5,295 nt of DNA, taken from the NCBI GenBank assembly GCA_958407085.1, contig CATYHY010000109.1:1-5295 (forward strand), in the 5' to 3' direction. A program made the position numbers and the translations under genes. Shown here one piece after another: positions 1 to 5,175 of the stretch (within the stretch, counting starts at the first letter, position 1; every line of letters starts with the position of its first letter). The notes beneath the pieces were generated by a model that worked only from the letters and a program-made list of their open reading frames with translations, was not told where the DNA came from and did no database searches. Origin of the DNA: an uncultured Collinsella sp. Its GTDB lineage: Bacteria > Actinomycetota > Coriobacteriia > Coriobacteriales > Coriobacteriaceae.

Positions 1-129
1 TTCAACGGTCTTGAGTGTGACCGGAGGCATATCATCTATGCCAAATACGCTCACGAGCGCATCAATGCGTTCGAAAACGAAGTCGTCGACTTCTTTAACC
101 AAACGTTCTACCCGTGTTCTTTGGTCTAG
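1..129 (+). CDS. C-terminal end of an acetyl-xylan-esterase / cephalosporin-C-deacetylase-type hydrolase (partial)
   Basis: Reading frame 1 is open from the window edge to a TAG at 127-129 and gives the last 42 residues of a protein whose start lies outside. The visible part resembles the end of the AXE1 alpha/beta-hydrolase family: a 'FNGLE' segment (usually AYN..), a beta strand 'HIIYAKY', then His-Glu (residues 18-19 of the visible part), then 'INAF' and an amphipathic helix ending 'VVDFFNQTF'. In this family the His of that His-Glu pair is the catalytic triad His. The family removes O-acetyl groups from sugars. Next to sialic-acid genes the natural guess is a sialate O-acetylesterase, and similar esterases are found near nan genes in streptococci. 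The nucleophile Ser and triad Asp are outside the window, so the family call rests on a short stretch. It is probably the operon gene just before the aldolase, with a 68-nt gap. Confidence 0.65.
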   Translation, partial: FNGLECDRRHIIYAKYAHERINAFENEVVDFFNQTFYPCSLV

Positions 130-185
130 ACGGCCTGGACACTGCCAACAAGAGTGGGTGGCATAGGGTCGCCCGCCAGACAACT

Positions 186-200
186 AAGGAGATTCTTGTG
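186..200 (+). promoter_or_regulatory. Ribosome binding site fixing the GTG start of the aldolase
   Basis: AAGGAG at 186-191 lies 6 nt before GTG at 198-200. The frame is open back to a GTG at 114, but that start would overlap the upstream gene, has no Shine-Dalgarno sequence, and would add 28 residues unlike the family. The family's usual N-terminus (a few residues, then F-x-G-V-I-P-P) begins exactly at the GTG at 198. Confidence 0.85.
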
Positions 201-1118
201 GCAACTCAGAAATTCACCGGCGTTATCCCTCCCGTCGTTGTTCCCGATACCGAAGACCACCAGCTCGACGTTGCCTCCTTTGAGCGCAGCATCAACCGCA
301 TGATCGATGCCGGCGTCGATGGCCTGTTCTTCCTGGGCTCCTCGGGCGAGGTCGTCTTCTCCACCGACGAGCGTCGTCGCCAGATTGTCGCCGAGGCTGT
401 GCGCATCGTCGATCACCGCGTTCCCGTTCTGGTCGGCATCATCGACACCGAGACCGAGCGCATGATCGAGCACGGCAAGGTCGCTCAGGAGCTGGGCGCC
501 GATGCCCTCGTCGCCACCTGCCCGTTCTATGCCCTGCAGGGCATGACCGAGGTCGAGGAGCACTTCCGCATCCTGCACGAGGAACTCGACCTGCCCATCT
601 TCGCTTACGACATCCCCGTGTGCGTCCACACCAAGCTTCCCTGGAAGCTCCTTGCCAAGCTCGGCGCCGAGGGCGTCCTGGCCGGCGTCAAGGATTCCTC
701 GGGCGATGACATCTCGTTCCGCTACCTCGTTCAGGAGAATGAGAAGAACGGCCATCCGATGAGCATCCTCACCGGTCACGAGGTTGTTGTCGATGGCGCC
801 TACCTCGGTGGCGCCGACGGTTCCGTCCCGGGTCTCGCCAACGTTGAGCCCGAGGGCTACGTGCGCCAGTGGAAGGCCGCTCAGGCCGGTGACTGGGCTA
901 CCGTCAAGGCCGAGCAGGATCGCCTCAATGAGATTTCGCACATCTGGGATGTCACCTCGGGCGTCCAGGGCTATGCCGGTGGCGTCGGCGCCTTCAAGAC
1001 CGCTATGAACCTCATGGGCATCTTCGACAGCCCGACCATGCCGCGCCCGGTGAAGGCCATGACCGGCGAGAACGTCGAGGCGATTAAGAAGGTCCTTCAG
1101 GACAACGGTCTCCTGTAA
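198..1118 (+). CDS. nanA: DHDPS/NAL-family class I aldolase, probable N-acetylneuraminate lyase
   Basis: The product is 306 residues, a normal length for this TIM-barrel family of pyruvate-dependent Schiff-base aldolases. Visible motifs are the GSSGE carboxylate-binding loop (47-51, the GTTGE equivalent), the catalytic Tyr in YDIP (Tyr137), and the Schiff-base Lys in GVKDSSGD (Lys165). A late-barrel GADG sits at 206-209. The expected reaction, taken from context, is cleavage of N-acetylneuraminate to ManNAc and pyruvate in the cytoplasm. It lies between a sugar deacetylase and NanK/NanE homologues, which argues against lysine biosynthesis. The oddity is that sialate-pocket residues known from E. 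coli NanA are not kept: the Gly-Tyr-Asp-Glu stretch reads Gly-His-Glu-Val (193-196), and the residue two after the Lys is Ser instead of Thr. It could be a divergent lyase, or an aldolase for a related keto-acid sugar. The family is certain; the substrate is inferred. Confidence 0.8.
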   Translation: MATQKFTGVIPPVVVPDTEDHQLDVASFERSINRMIDAGVDGLFFLGSSGEVVFSTDERRRQIVAEAVRIVDHRVPVLVGIIDTETERMIEHGKVAQELGADALVATCPFYALQGMTEVEEHFRILHEELDLPIFAYDIPVCVHTKLPWKLLAKLGAEGVLAGVKDSSGDDISFRYLVQENEKNGHPMSILTGHEVVVDGAYLGGADGSVPGLANVEPEGYVRQWKAAQAGDWATVKAEQDRLNEISHIWDVTSGVQGYAGGVGAFKTAMNLMGIFDSPTMPRPVKAMTGENVEAIKKVLQDNGLL

Positions 1119-1124
1119 AGCTTC

Positions 1125-1213
1125 CCCAGGCACCCGACCTCGCCGTGAAGCCTCGTGGCCATGACCATTAGGTCAATGGCCGCGAGGCTTCACGGCGATC
1201 TCGGGCACCTCGG
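1125..1213 (+). repeat. Long near-perfect inverted repeat / hairpin between nanA and nanK
   Basis: The core arms are 1141-1166 and 1171-1197 around an ATTA loop. Fifteen outer base pairs are perfect, followed by one G-U pair and ten more pairs with a single bulged A. Weaker pairing continues outward (CCCGA 1133-1137 with TCGGG 1201-1205, then scattered pairs to 1125/1213). No U-tract follows, so a standard intrinsic terminator is unlikely. It may be an mRNA-stabilising or processing hairpin (RNase III-type substrate), a Rho-related site, or a dispersed palindromic repeat. It starts just after the nanA stop codon. Confidence 0.75.
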
Positions 1214-1225
1214 AAACCTTTACCG

Positions 1226-1270
1226 TGCGGCGGGGTTAAATCCGACCGCATTTCCTGTAGTTGTTTTGTC
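1226..1270 (+). terminator. Possible weak terminator/attenuator hairpin upstream of nanK
   Basis: TGCGGCGG (1226-1233) can pair with CCG-A-CCGCA (1242-1250), giving 8 bp with one bulged A and an 8-nt loop. The next 20 nt (1251-1270) are T-rich but interrupted (TTTCC...TTGTTTTGTC). It ends 4 nt before the nanK Shine-Dalgarno. The imperfect U-tract makes strong termination doubtful; partial attenuation is possible. Confidence 0.35.
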
Positions 1271-1286
1271 TCCGAAGGAGAACGAC

Positions 1287-2252
1287 ATGGAGAACAAGTA
1301 CGTCTGCTCTGTCGATATCGGCGGAACTAAGATCGCGACCGCCATCATGGAGTACCCGGCTGACGGCAGTGCGCCCCATCCCGTATTTGAGGCCGAGGTT
1401 CCTACCGAGGCCCAGGAGGGCGGCGAGGCCGTCTTCCAACGTATCGAGGCGTCCATCAAGGCCGCTCTTGAGGCGAATCCCGATGTCGAGGTCCTCGGTG
1501 TCGGTATCGGTGCCGCAGGCGTCGTCGATCCCAAGACGGGCGCCATCGCGTATGCCAACGAGATCATGCCCGGCTGGTCCGGCGTTCAGTTGGGGCCGCG
1601 TCTGCGCGAAGACCTTGGTCTTCCCGTTGCCGTGGTGGGCGACGTGCAGGCTCATGCTCTGGGCGAGGCCCACTGGGGCGTCGGCAAGGGCAAGTTCTCC
1701 GTCTTGTGTCTGGGCATCGGTACGGGCATCGGCGGCGCATATGTCGAGAACGGCCGCGTGATGCAGGGCTTCCATGGTGCTGCCGGCCATATGGGCCACA
1801 TCGAGTGCTCGGCTGCCGCCGGCATTCCTTGCGCCTGCGGGCGTTCCGGCCATCTAGAGTCGGTTGCTTCGGGCACTTCCATTGGTCGTATGTACGATGA
1901 GCGCTTTGGTCGCGTCGACCCCAGCCGTCCTTCGGTCGGTCGCGACGTGAACGACCTGTGCCGTGCGGGCGACGCAAAGGCGACCGAGGTCATCCATGAC
2001 GCCGGCTTTGCGCTGGGTGCCAGCTTGGGCTCGCTCGCTAACATCCTGGACCCTGAGGTCATCGTGCTCTCGGGCGGCGTGATTCACCAAGGTCCCGATT
2101 GGCGTTCACAGACGTGGAAGGATTCGGTGCACGAGGGCTATGCCAGCCAGGCGCTCGATCCGCTTCAGGACACGCCGATCCTCATCGGTTCTCTGGAGGG
2201 CGATGCTCCGCTCATCGGTGCCGCCGAACACCTTCTTGCATCGTTGAAGTAA
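1287..2252 (+). CDS. nanK: ROK-family sugar kinase, probable N-acetylmannosamine kinase
   Basis: The product is 321 residues. The ATG at 1287 is chosen because GAAGGAG (1274-1280) lies 6 nt upstream and the protein then begins, as is usual, a few residues before the phosphate-binding motif DIGGTK (10-15). It would phosphorylate ManNAc to ManNAc-6-phosphate with ATP in the cytoplasm. Other motifs are the catalytic Asp119 in VGDVQAHALGE, the IGTGIGG nucleotide-binding loop (144-150), AGHMGH (166-171), and a zinc-site segment CACGRSGHLE (182-191). AGHxGH, where other ROK kinases carry a Glu in GExGH, is what E. coli NanK has, so ManNAc is favoured over glucose. In the zinc motif CxCGxxGCxE the last Cys is His189. 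The usual Asn before the catalytic Asp is Gly118. No helix-turn-helix domain is present, so this is an enzyme, not a ROK repressor. The 168-nt gap to nanA holds two hairpins. Confidence 0.87.
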   Translation: MENKYVCSVDIGGTKIATAIMEYPADGSAPHPVFEAEVPTEAQEGGEAVFQRIEASIKAALEANPDVEVLGVGIGAAGVVDPKTGAIAYANEIMPGWSGVQLGPRLREDLGLPVAVVGDVQAHALGEAHWGVGKGKFSVLCLGIGTGIGGAYVENGRVMQGFHGAAGHMGHIECSAAAGIPCACGRSGHLESVASGTSIGRMYDERFGRVDPSRPSVGRDVNDLCRAGDAKATEVIHDAGFALGASLGSLANILDPEVIVLSGGVIHQGPDWRSQTWKDSVHEGYASQALDPLQDTPILIGSLEGDAPLIGAAEHLLASLK

Positions 2253-2269
2253 ACATAACTACCAAGTGC

Positions 2270-2374
2270 GCCTTCTGAGGTGCCGCAGATTGACGTGAAA
2301 GAGGAGCGAAGCGTACTTCGGTACGTGAGCGACGGTTTGAACGTCAAGGTGCGGTGTCTCAGAAGGCTGTTTTT
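2270..2374 (+). terminator. Complex stem-loop with U-tract between nanK and nanE (terminator/attenuator or structured RNA)
   Basis: GCCTTCTGAG (2270-2279) is a perfect inverted match to CTCAGAAGGC (2358-2367). Inward there are three consecutive G-U pairs, then CCGCA/TGCGG (2283-2287/2350-2354), a 2x2 mismatch, and TTGACGT/ACGTCAA (2290-2296/2341-2347). The apex holds a separate hairpin CGTAC-TTCG-GTACG (2312-2325) with a UUCG tetraloop. TGTTTTT (2368-2374) follows the closing stem directly, as in an intrinsic terminator. It lies just before the nanE ribosome binding site, so nanE transcription must pass through it unless it has an unseen promoter. The architecture could also be a dispersed genomic repeat. 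Confidence 0.7.
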
Positions 2375-2392
2375 AGAAAGGTTGAGTCGAAC

Positions 2393-3079
2393 ATGACCGT
2401 CGATCCTTTGATTCAATCCCTGAAGGGTAAGCTCGTCGTGAGCGTTCAGGCGTATATGGGCGAGCCGCTTCGTACGCCCGAGACCATGGCTCAAATGTCT
2501 CGCGCCTGCGAGCTTGGCGGCGCCGCCGCTATTCGCTGCCAGGGTCTTGCCGACATCGCCGCCATTAAGGGCCGCTGTGAGGTCCCCGTCATCGGCTTGT
2601 GGAAGGATGGACACGAGGGCGTCTACATCACGCCGACGCTGCGTCATGCTCGCGCCTGCGTTGCTGCGGGTGCCGATATCGTGGCAATTGATGCCACTGA
2701 TCGCCCGCGTCCTGATGGCAAGACCGTCGAGGACACCTTCCGTCCGCTGCACGAGGAGGGTGTGCTCCTGATGGCCGACTGCGCCACCATCGAGGATATT
2801 CGTCGTGCTGTCGACATGGGCTTCGACCTGGTGTCCACCACGCTTTCTCATGGTGTTGCCGCTATCGACTGCACCATGGCCGATGGCCCCGATCTGCCGC
2901 TTCTGCGTCAGGCGACCGAGGAATTCCCCGGTCTTCCCATCATCTGCGAGGGCCGCGTGCACACGCCCGAGGAGGCCCGCGCCGCGATTGATGCGGGCGC
3001 CTGGGCCGTTGTCGTCGGCACCGCCATCACGCACCCCACGAGTATTACAAGTTGGTTCAAGGCTGCGCTTGAGGCGTAA
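2393..3079 (+). CDS. nanE: N-acetylmannosamine-6-phosphate 2-epimerase
   Basis: The product is 228 residues, typical for this TIM-barrel family. It converts ManNAc-6-phosphate to GlcNAc-6-phosphate, linking sialic-acid breakdown to amino-sugar metabolism. Family motifs in order are SVQAYMGEPL (17-26), GGAAAIRCQG (42-51), PVIGLWK with catalytic Lys71, YITPT (78-82), the phosphate/sugar-site segment AIDATDRPRPDG (98-109), LMAD (126-129), STTLSHG (148-154, usually TTLSGYT), CEGR with catalytic Glu186, and VVVGTAIT (206-213). The start at 2393 matches the family N-terminus; AGAAAGG at 2375-2381 is a modest Shine-Dalgarno 11 nt upstream. An in-frame GTG at 2354 lies inside the upstream stem-loop and is rejected. 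The gene follows nanK after a 140-nt structured gap and is the last gene of the visible nan operon. Confidence 0.95.
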   Translation: MTVDPLIQSLKGKLVVSVQAYMGEPLRTPETMAQMSRACELGGAAAIRCQGLADIAAIKGRCEVPVIGLWKDGHEGVYITPTLRHARACVAAGADIVAIDATDRPRPDGKTVEDTFRPLHEEGVLLMADCATIEDIRRAVDMGFDLVSTTLSHGVAAIDCTMADGPDLPLLRQATEEFPGLPIICEGRVHTPEEARAAIDAGAWAVVVGTAITHPTSITSWFKAALEA

Positions 3080-3083
3080 GACA

Positions 3084-3112
3084 GGCCTCGTATCCGCTTG
3101 GGGCGGTATACT
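3084..3112 (+). promoter_or_regulatory. Possible promoter for rapZ-whiA
   Basis: TATACT at 3107-3112 is a good -10 hexamer. At the right distance (3084-3089) the -35 reads GGCCTC, which is poor. A small imperfect dyad, TATCCGC (3091-3097) with GCGGTATA (3103-3110), overlaps the -10 and could be an operator or a weak hairpin. Transcription would begin near 3119, just before the terminator-like hairpin at 3131. Confidence 0.4.
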
Positions 3113-3130
3113 CAATAAAGGCAATTGATC

Positions 3131-3166
3131 GCGCGGGATCCGCTGGCCGGGTCCCGCGCTTGTTTT
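3131..3166 (+). terminator. Intrinsic terminator-like hairpin between nanE and rapZ
   Basis: GCGCGGGATCC (3131-3141) pairs with GGGTCCCGCGC (3149-3159), 11 bp with one wobble and a 7-nt loop, followed by TTGTTTT (3160-3166). This is the strongest terminator in the window. It probably ends the nan operon, but its U-tract runs straight into AGGAGG of rapZ, which leaves no room for a promoter after it. rapZ expression therefore needs read-through, antitermination or a promoter elsewhere. Confidence 0.8.
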
Positions 3167-3198
3167 AGGAGGCACACATGCAAAAGGGAGATGCCATG
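3167..3198 (+). promoter_or_regulatory. Two consecutive Shine-Dalgarno/ATG pairs at the rapZ start
   Basis: AGGAGG (3167-3172) serves ATG at 3178 with 5-nt spacing. A second in-frame ATG at 3196 has AGGGAG (3185-3190), also 5 nt away. The first is stronger and is used here. The choice affects only six residues before the conserved domain. Confidence 0.55.
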
Positions 3199-4098
3199 GA
3201 TGCGGCGGAGCGCTCGGAGCGCATCCCCGATATCGTCATCATCACCGGAATGTCCGGATCGGGCCGAACGCAGGCCATGCATGTGTTCGAGGACATGGGC
3301 TACTTTTGCATCGACAACTTGCCTCCGCGTCTGATCGCCCAGCTTGCCGAACTCGTCGGCATCAATACGGGCGTGGGCAGGCATCTTGCCGTCACCTGCG
3401 ACCTGCGCAGCCAGGGCTTGTTCGATGAGCTGCTCGATGCCGTTGCCGCACTCGAGGAGCGCGAGATGAGCTGTGACATCGTGTTTCTCGAGGCCTCTGA
3501 CGAGGTGCTGATCCGTCGTTATAGCGAAAACCGCCGCCGCCACCCCATTGCCAAGCCGGGGGAGACTACGGCCGATGCGATTCAGCGCGAGCGCCTGCAG
3601 CTGCAGGGCGTGCGCGATCGAGCCGATATGATCATCGACACGAGCCGCCTGCGCACCTCTGCCCTGCGCAACAAATTGCGCATGGCGTTCTCCGAGCTGT
3701 CCGACCAGCAGCTCATGGACGTTCACGTGTTCTCGTTTGGCTTTAAGCACGGCATGCCCGTCGAGGCGGACATTATGATCGACGTCCGCTTCCTGCCCAA
3801 TCCGTTCTACGATCCCGAGATGCGCACCATGACCGGTCTCGATAAGAAAGTCTCCGACTTTGTTCTGGACCATCCCAAGACCCAGGAGTTCTGGAAGGCC
3901 TGGACGCAGCTGCTCGATACGGTCATGCCCGGCTATATCGCGGAGGGCAAGCCACAGCTTTCTATTGCCATCGGCTGCACGGGCGGTCAACACCGCAGCG
4001 TTGCCATCGCCGAGGCCACGGCACGTTATTTGGAAGGCGCCCAATATCACGTGAGCATTTCCCATCGCGACCTGTCGCGCGCCAACACGAAAGCATAG
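3178..4098 (+). CDS. rapZ: RNase adapter / nucleotide-binding protein RapZ (YvcJ family)
   Basis: The product is 306 residues, slightly longer than usual at the N-terminus. The N-terminal P-loop ATPase-like domain shows GMSGSGRT (24-31), FEDMGYFCIDNLPP (37-50), a Walker-B-like DIVFLEASD (100-108), and RRYSENRRRHP (113-123). The C-terminal domain shows FSFGFKHGMP (185-194), DVRFLPNP (202-209) and GCTGGQHRSV (266-275). The Walker A Lys is Arg30, as in other actinobacterial members. In E. coli the protein binds GlcN-6-P through the C-terminal domain and guides RNase E to the sRNA GlmZ, controlling GlmS; in B. subtilis YvcJ hydrolyses nucleotides and affects competence. The role in actinobacteria is not settled. 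Its position right after an amino-sugar operon fits amino-sugar sensing, but that is inference. It ends 6 nt before whiA, so the two are probably cotranscribed. Confidence 0.95.
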   Translation: MQKGDAMDAAERSERIPDIVIITGMSGSGRTQAMHVFEDMGYFCIDNLPPRLIAQLAELVGINTGVGRHLAVTCDLRSQGLFDELLDAVAALEEREMSCDIVFLEASDEVLIRRYSENRRRHPIAKPGETTADAIQRERLQLQGVRDRADMIIDTSRLRTSALRNKLRMAFSELSDQQLMDVHVFSFGFKHGMPVEADIMIDVRFLPNPFYDPEMRTMTGLDKKVSDFVLDHPKTQEFWKAWTQLLDTVMPGYIAEGKPQLSIAIGCTGGQHRSVAIAEATARYLEGAQYHVSISHRDLSRANTKA

Positions 4099-4104
4099 GC
4101 CTGC

Positions 4105-5034
4105 ATGTCGTTTACCGCCGAGGTGCGTGACGAGCTCGCGCGCTGCGAACCCGAATGTGAATACTGCGATTTGTCGACGCTTGCCGCCCTGACGCGTGTG
4201 AGCGGTACACTTTCGCTGGCCGGCTCCGGGCGGTATCGTTTGACGGTCGCGACCGAGACGGGTGCCGTCGCGCGCACGATGATCACGCTGACGCATCGCA
4301 TCCTTAAGCTCAAAACGGAATTCACCGTTCGTAAATCGGTCTTGCATAAGGTCCGTAACTATCTCATTACCCTGCCCGATCAACCCGACCTGGACAAGGC
4401 TCTGGTGCTGCTGGGCATTCTCGACCGCAGGGGAGGGCTCGTCGCCGGTGTTCCCCGGCACATCGTTGCCCGTCCCTGCTGCAGGCTTGCCTACATCCGC
4501 GGCGCGCTCATCGCCGGCGGTTTCGTGGCCGATCCCCGCGGCGACTTTCATTTGGAGATCGCGGTGCAGGGCGAGCAGTATGCCCGGGGACTTTGCGATC
4601 TATTGGAGCAGATTGGGGTCCATGCGCGCGTTAACGCGCGGCGCGGATCCTTTGCTGTCTACATTAAGAGCGCCGAGGAGATCGAGCAGCTCCTAAAGCT
4701 GATTGGCGCCAAACGCAGCGTTGCCGAGATCGAGGAAGCGCGCGCGGTCAAATTGGTTAAGAACGACGTAAACCGTCGCGTGAATGCCGAACTGGCCAAT
4801 CAGACCAGAAGTGCGGGTGCCGCCCAGCATCAGCTTGCGTTGATCGATGAGCTCGAACAGCGGGGTTTGCGCGACACGCTTCCGGACGCCTTGGCAGTCT
4901 TTTGCGACCTGCGCGAGCGCTATCCCGATCTGTCGCTGCGCGATCTGGGCGAGATGGCCGACCCTCCCTTGTCGAAGTCGGCCCTCTACCATCGTGTTTT
5001 GAGGCTTGAAAAGCTCATTGAAGCAAACAGGTAG
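4105..5034 (+). CDS. whiA: DNA-binding regulator WhiA
   Basis: The product is 309 residues, within the family range. It opens with MSFTAEVRDELAR, the usual WhiA N-terminus. The N-terminal part is a degenerate LAGLIDADG homing-endonuclease fold; PCCRLAYIRGALIAGG (124-139) is its signature segment and the fold continues through FHLEI (148-152). The stretch DVNRRVNAELANQTRSAG (221-238) links to a C-terminal helix-turn-helix (about 276-305, LSLRDLGEMA...LSKSALYHRVLRLEKL). WhiA controls sporulation septation in Streptomyces with WhiB, and affects division and chromosome segregation in non-sporulating Firmicutes. Here a growth or division role is likelier than sporulation. The ATG at 4105 is 6 nt after the rapZ stop. 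There is no proper Shine-Dalgarno (only AGG overlapping the rapZ stop), which suggests translational coupling. yvcK, which often separates the two genes, is absent. Confidence 0.96.
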   Translation: MSFTAEVRDELARCEPECEYCDLSTLAALTRVSGTLSLAGSGRYRLTVATETGAVARTMITLTHRILKLKTEFTVRKSVLHKVRNYLITLPDQPDLDKALVLLGILDRRGGLVAGVPRHIVARPCCRLAYIRGALIAGGFVADPRGDFHLEIAVQGEQYARGLCDLLEQIGVHARVNARRGSFAVYIKSAEEIEQLLKLIGAKRSVAEIEEARAVKLVKNDVNRRVNAELANQTRSAGAAQHQLALIDELEQRGLRDTLPDALAVFCDLRERYPDLSLRDLGEMADPPLSKSALYHRVLRLEKLIEANR

Positions 5035-5079
5035 TTGAGCGAAACTGCTACTATACGGATTTAACTGCTGTTTTACTCT

Positions 5080-5093
5080 TTAAAACGTTTTAA
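5080..5093. promoter_or_regulatory. Perfect 14-bp palindrome, candidate operator
   Basis: TTAAAACGTTTTAA is a perfect palindrome centred on CG. A-rich/CG/T-rich symmetry is typical of LacI/GalR-family operators, including CcpA/cre-like sites. It lies about 57 bp upstream of the likely gap -10. Which protein binds is not shown. Confidence 0.45.
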
Positions 5094-5125
5094 CGTAAAT
5101 TTGATTTTCAATTTCGAGCATTCTC

Positions 5126-5155
5126 GTGAAATTCAAGTCAAAAAAAAGGTATATT
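5126..5155 (+). promoter_or_regulatory. Probable gap promoter
   Basis: TATATT at 5150-5155 is a good -10. The -35 is weak (GTGAAA/TGAAAT around 5126-5132) and overlaps one arm of an AATTTC/GAAATT dyad, which could allow regulator control. The spacer contains an A8 run. Transcription would start near 5162, giving a leader of about 66 nt. Confidence 0.5.
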
Positions 5156-5175
5156 AGGCGAGTGGTTAGTTTGTG

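Noticed and set aside
1..129. C-terminal end of a transposase
   Set aside because: The His-Glu/strand/helix pattern fits an AXE1-type hydrolase far better, and there are no terminal repeats or other mobile-element signs nearby.
114..197. 28-residue N-terminal extension of the aldolase from GTG at 114
   Set aside because: It overlaps the upstream gene, has no ribosome binding site, and is unlike the family N-terminus.
198..1118. Dihydrodipicolinate synthase (DapA) of lysine biosynthesis
   Set aside because: It has the same fold and lysine, but its neighbours are all sialic-acid genes and the YDIP and KDSSGD motifs differ from typical DapA.
126..1133. 335-residue open frame on the - strand opposite the aldolase
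   Set aside because: It is a mirror frame of a clearly coding gene, with low-complexity composition and no family resemblance.
1155..1286. 44-residue N-terminal extension of the kinase
   Set aside because: It would be translated from hairpin sequence; the ATG at 1287 has a strong ribosome binding site and the right distance to DIGGTK.
2270..2367. Miniature transposon (MITE) defined by the terminal inverted repeats
   Set aside because: No target-site duplication could be made out, and the trailing U-tract fits a terminator; a repeat family remains possible but cannot be shown from one copy.
2165..3175. 336-residue open frame on the - strand opposite nanE
   Set aside because: It runs through the nanE coding region, the inter-gene stem-loop and the terminator, so it is not plausible as a gene.
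3112..4551. 479-residue open frame on the - strand opposite rapZ and whiA
   Set aside because: It lies wholly opposite two well-recognised genes, spans their junction, shows no known motif, and is explained by GC-rich codon bias.
5041..5060. Second gap promoter using TACTAT/TATACG near 5049-5057
   Set aside because: No acceptable -35 lies at the right distance.
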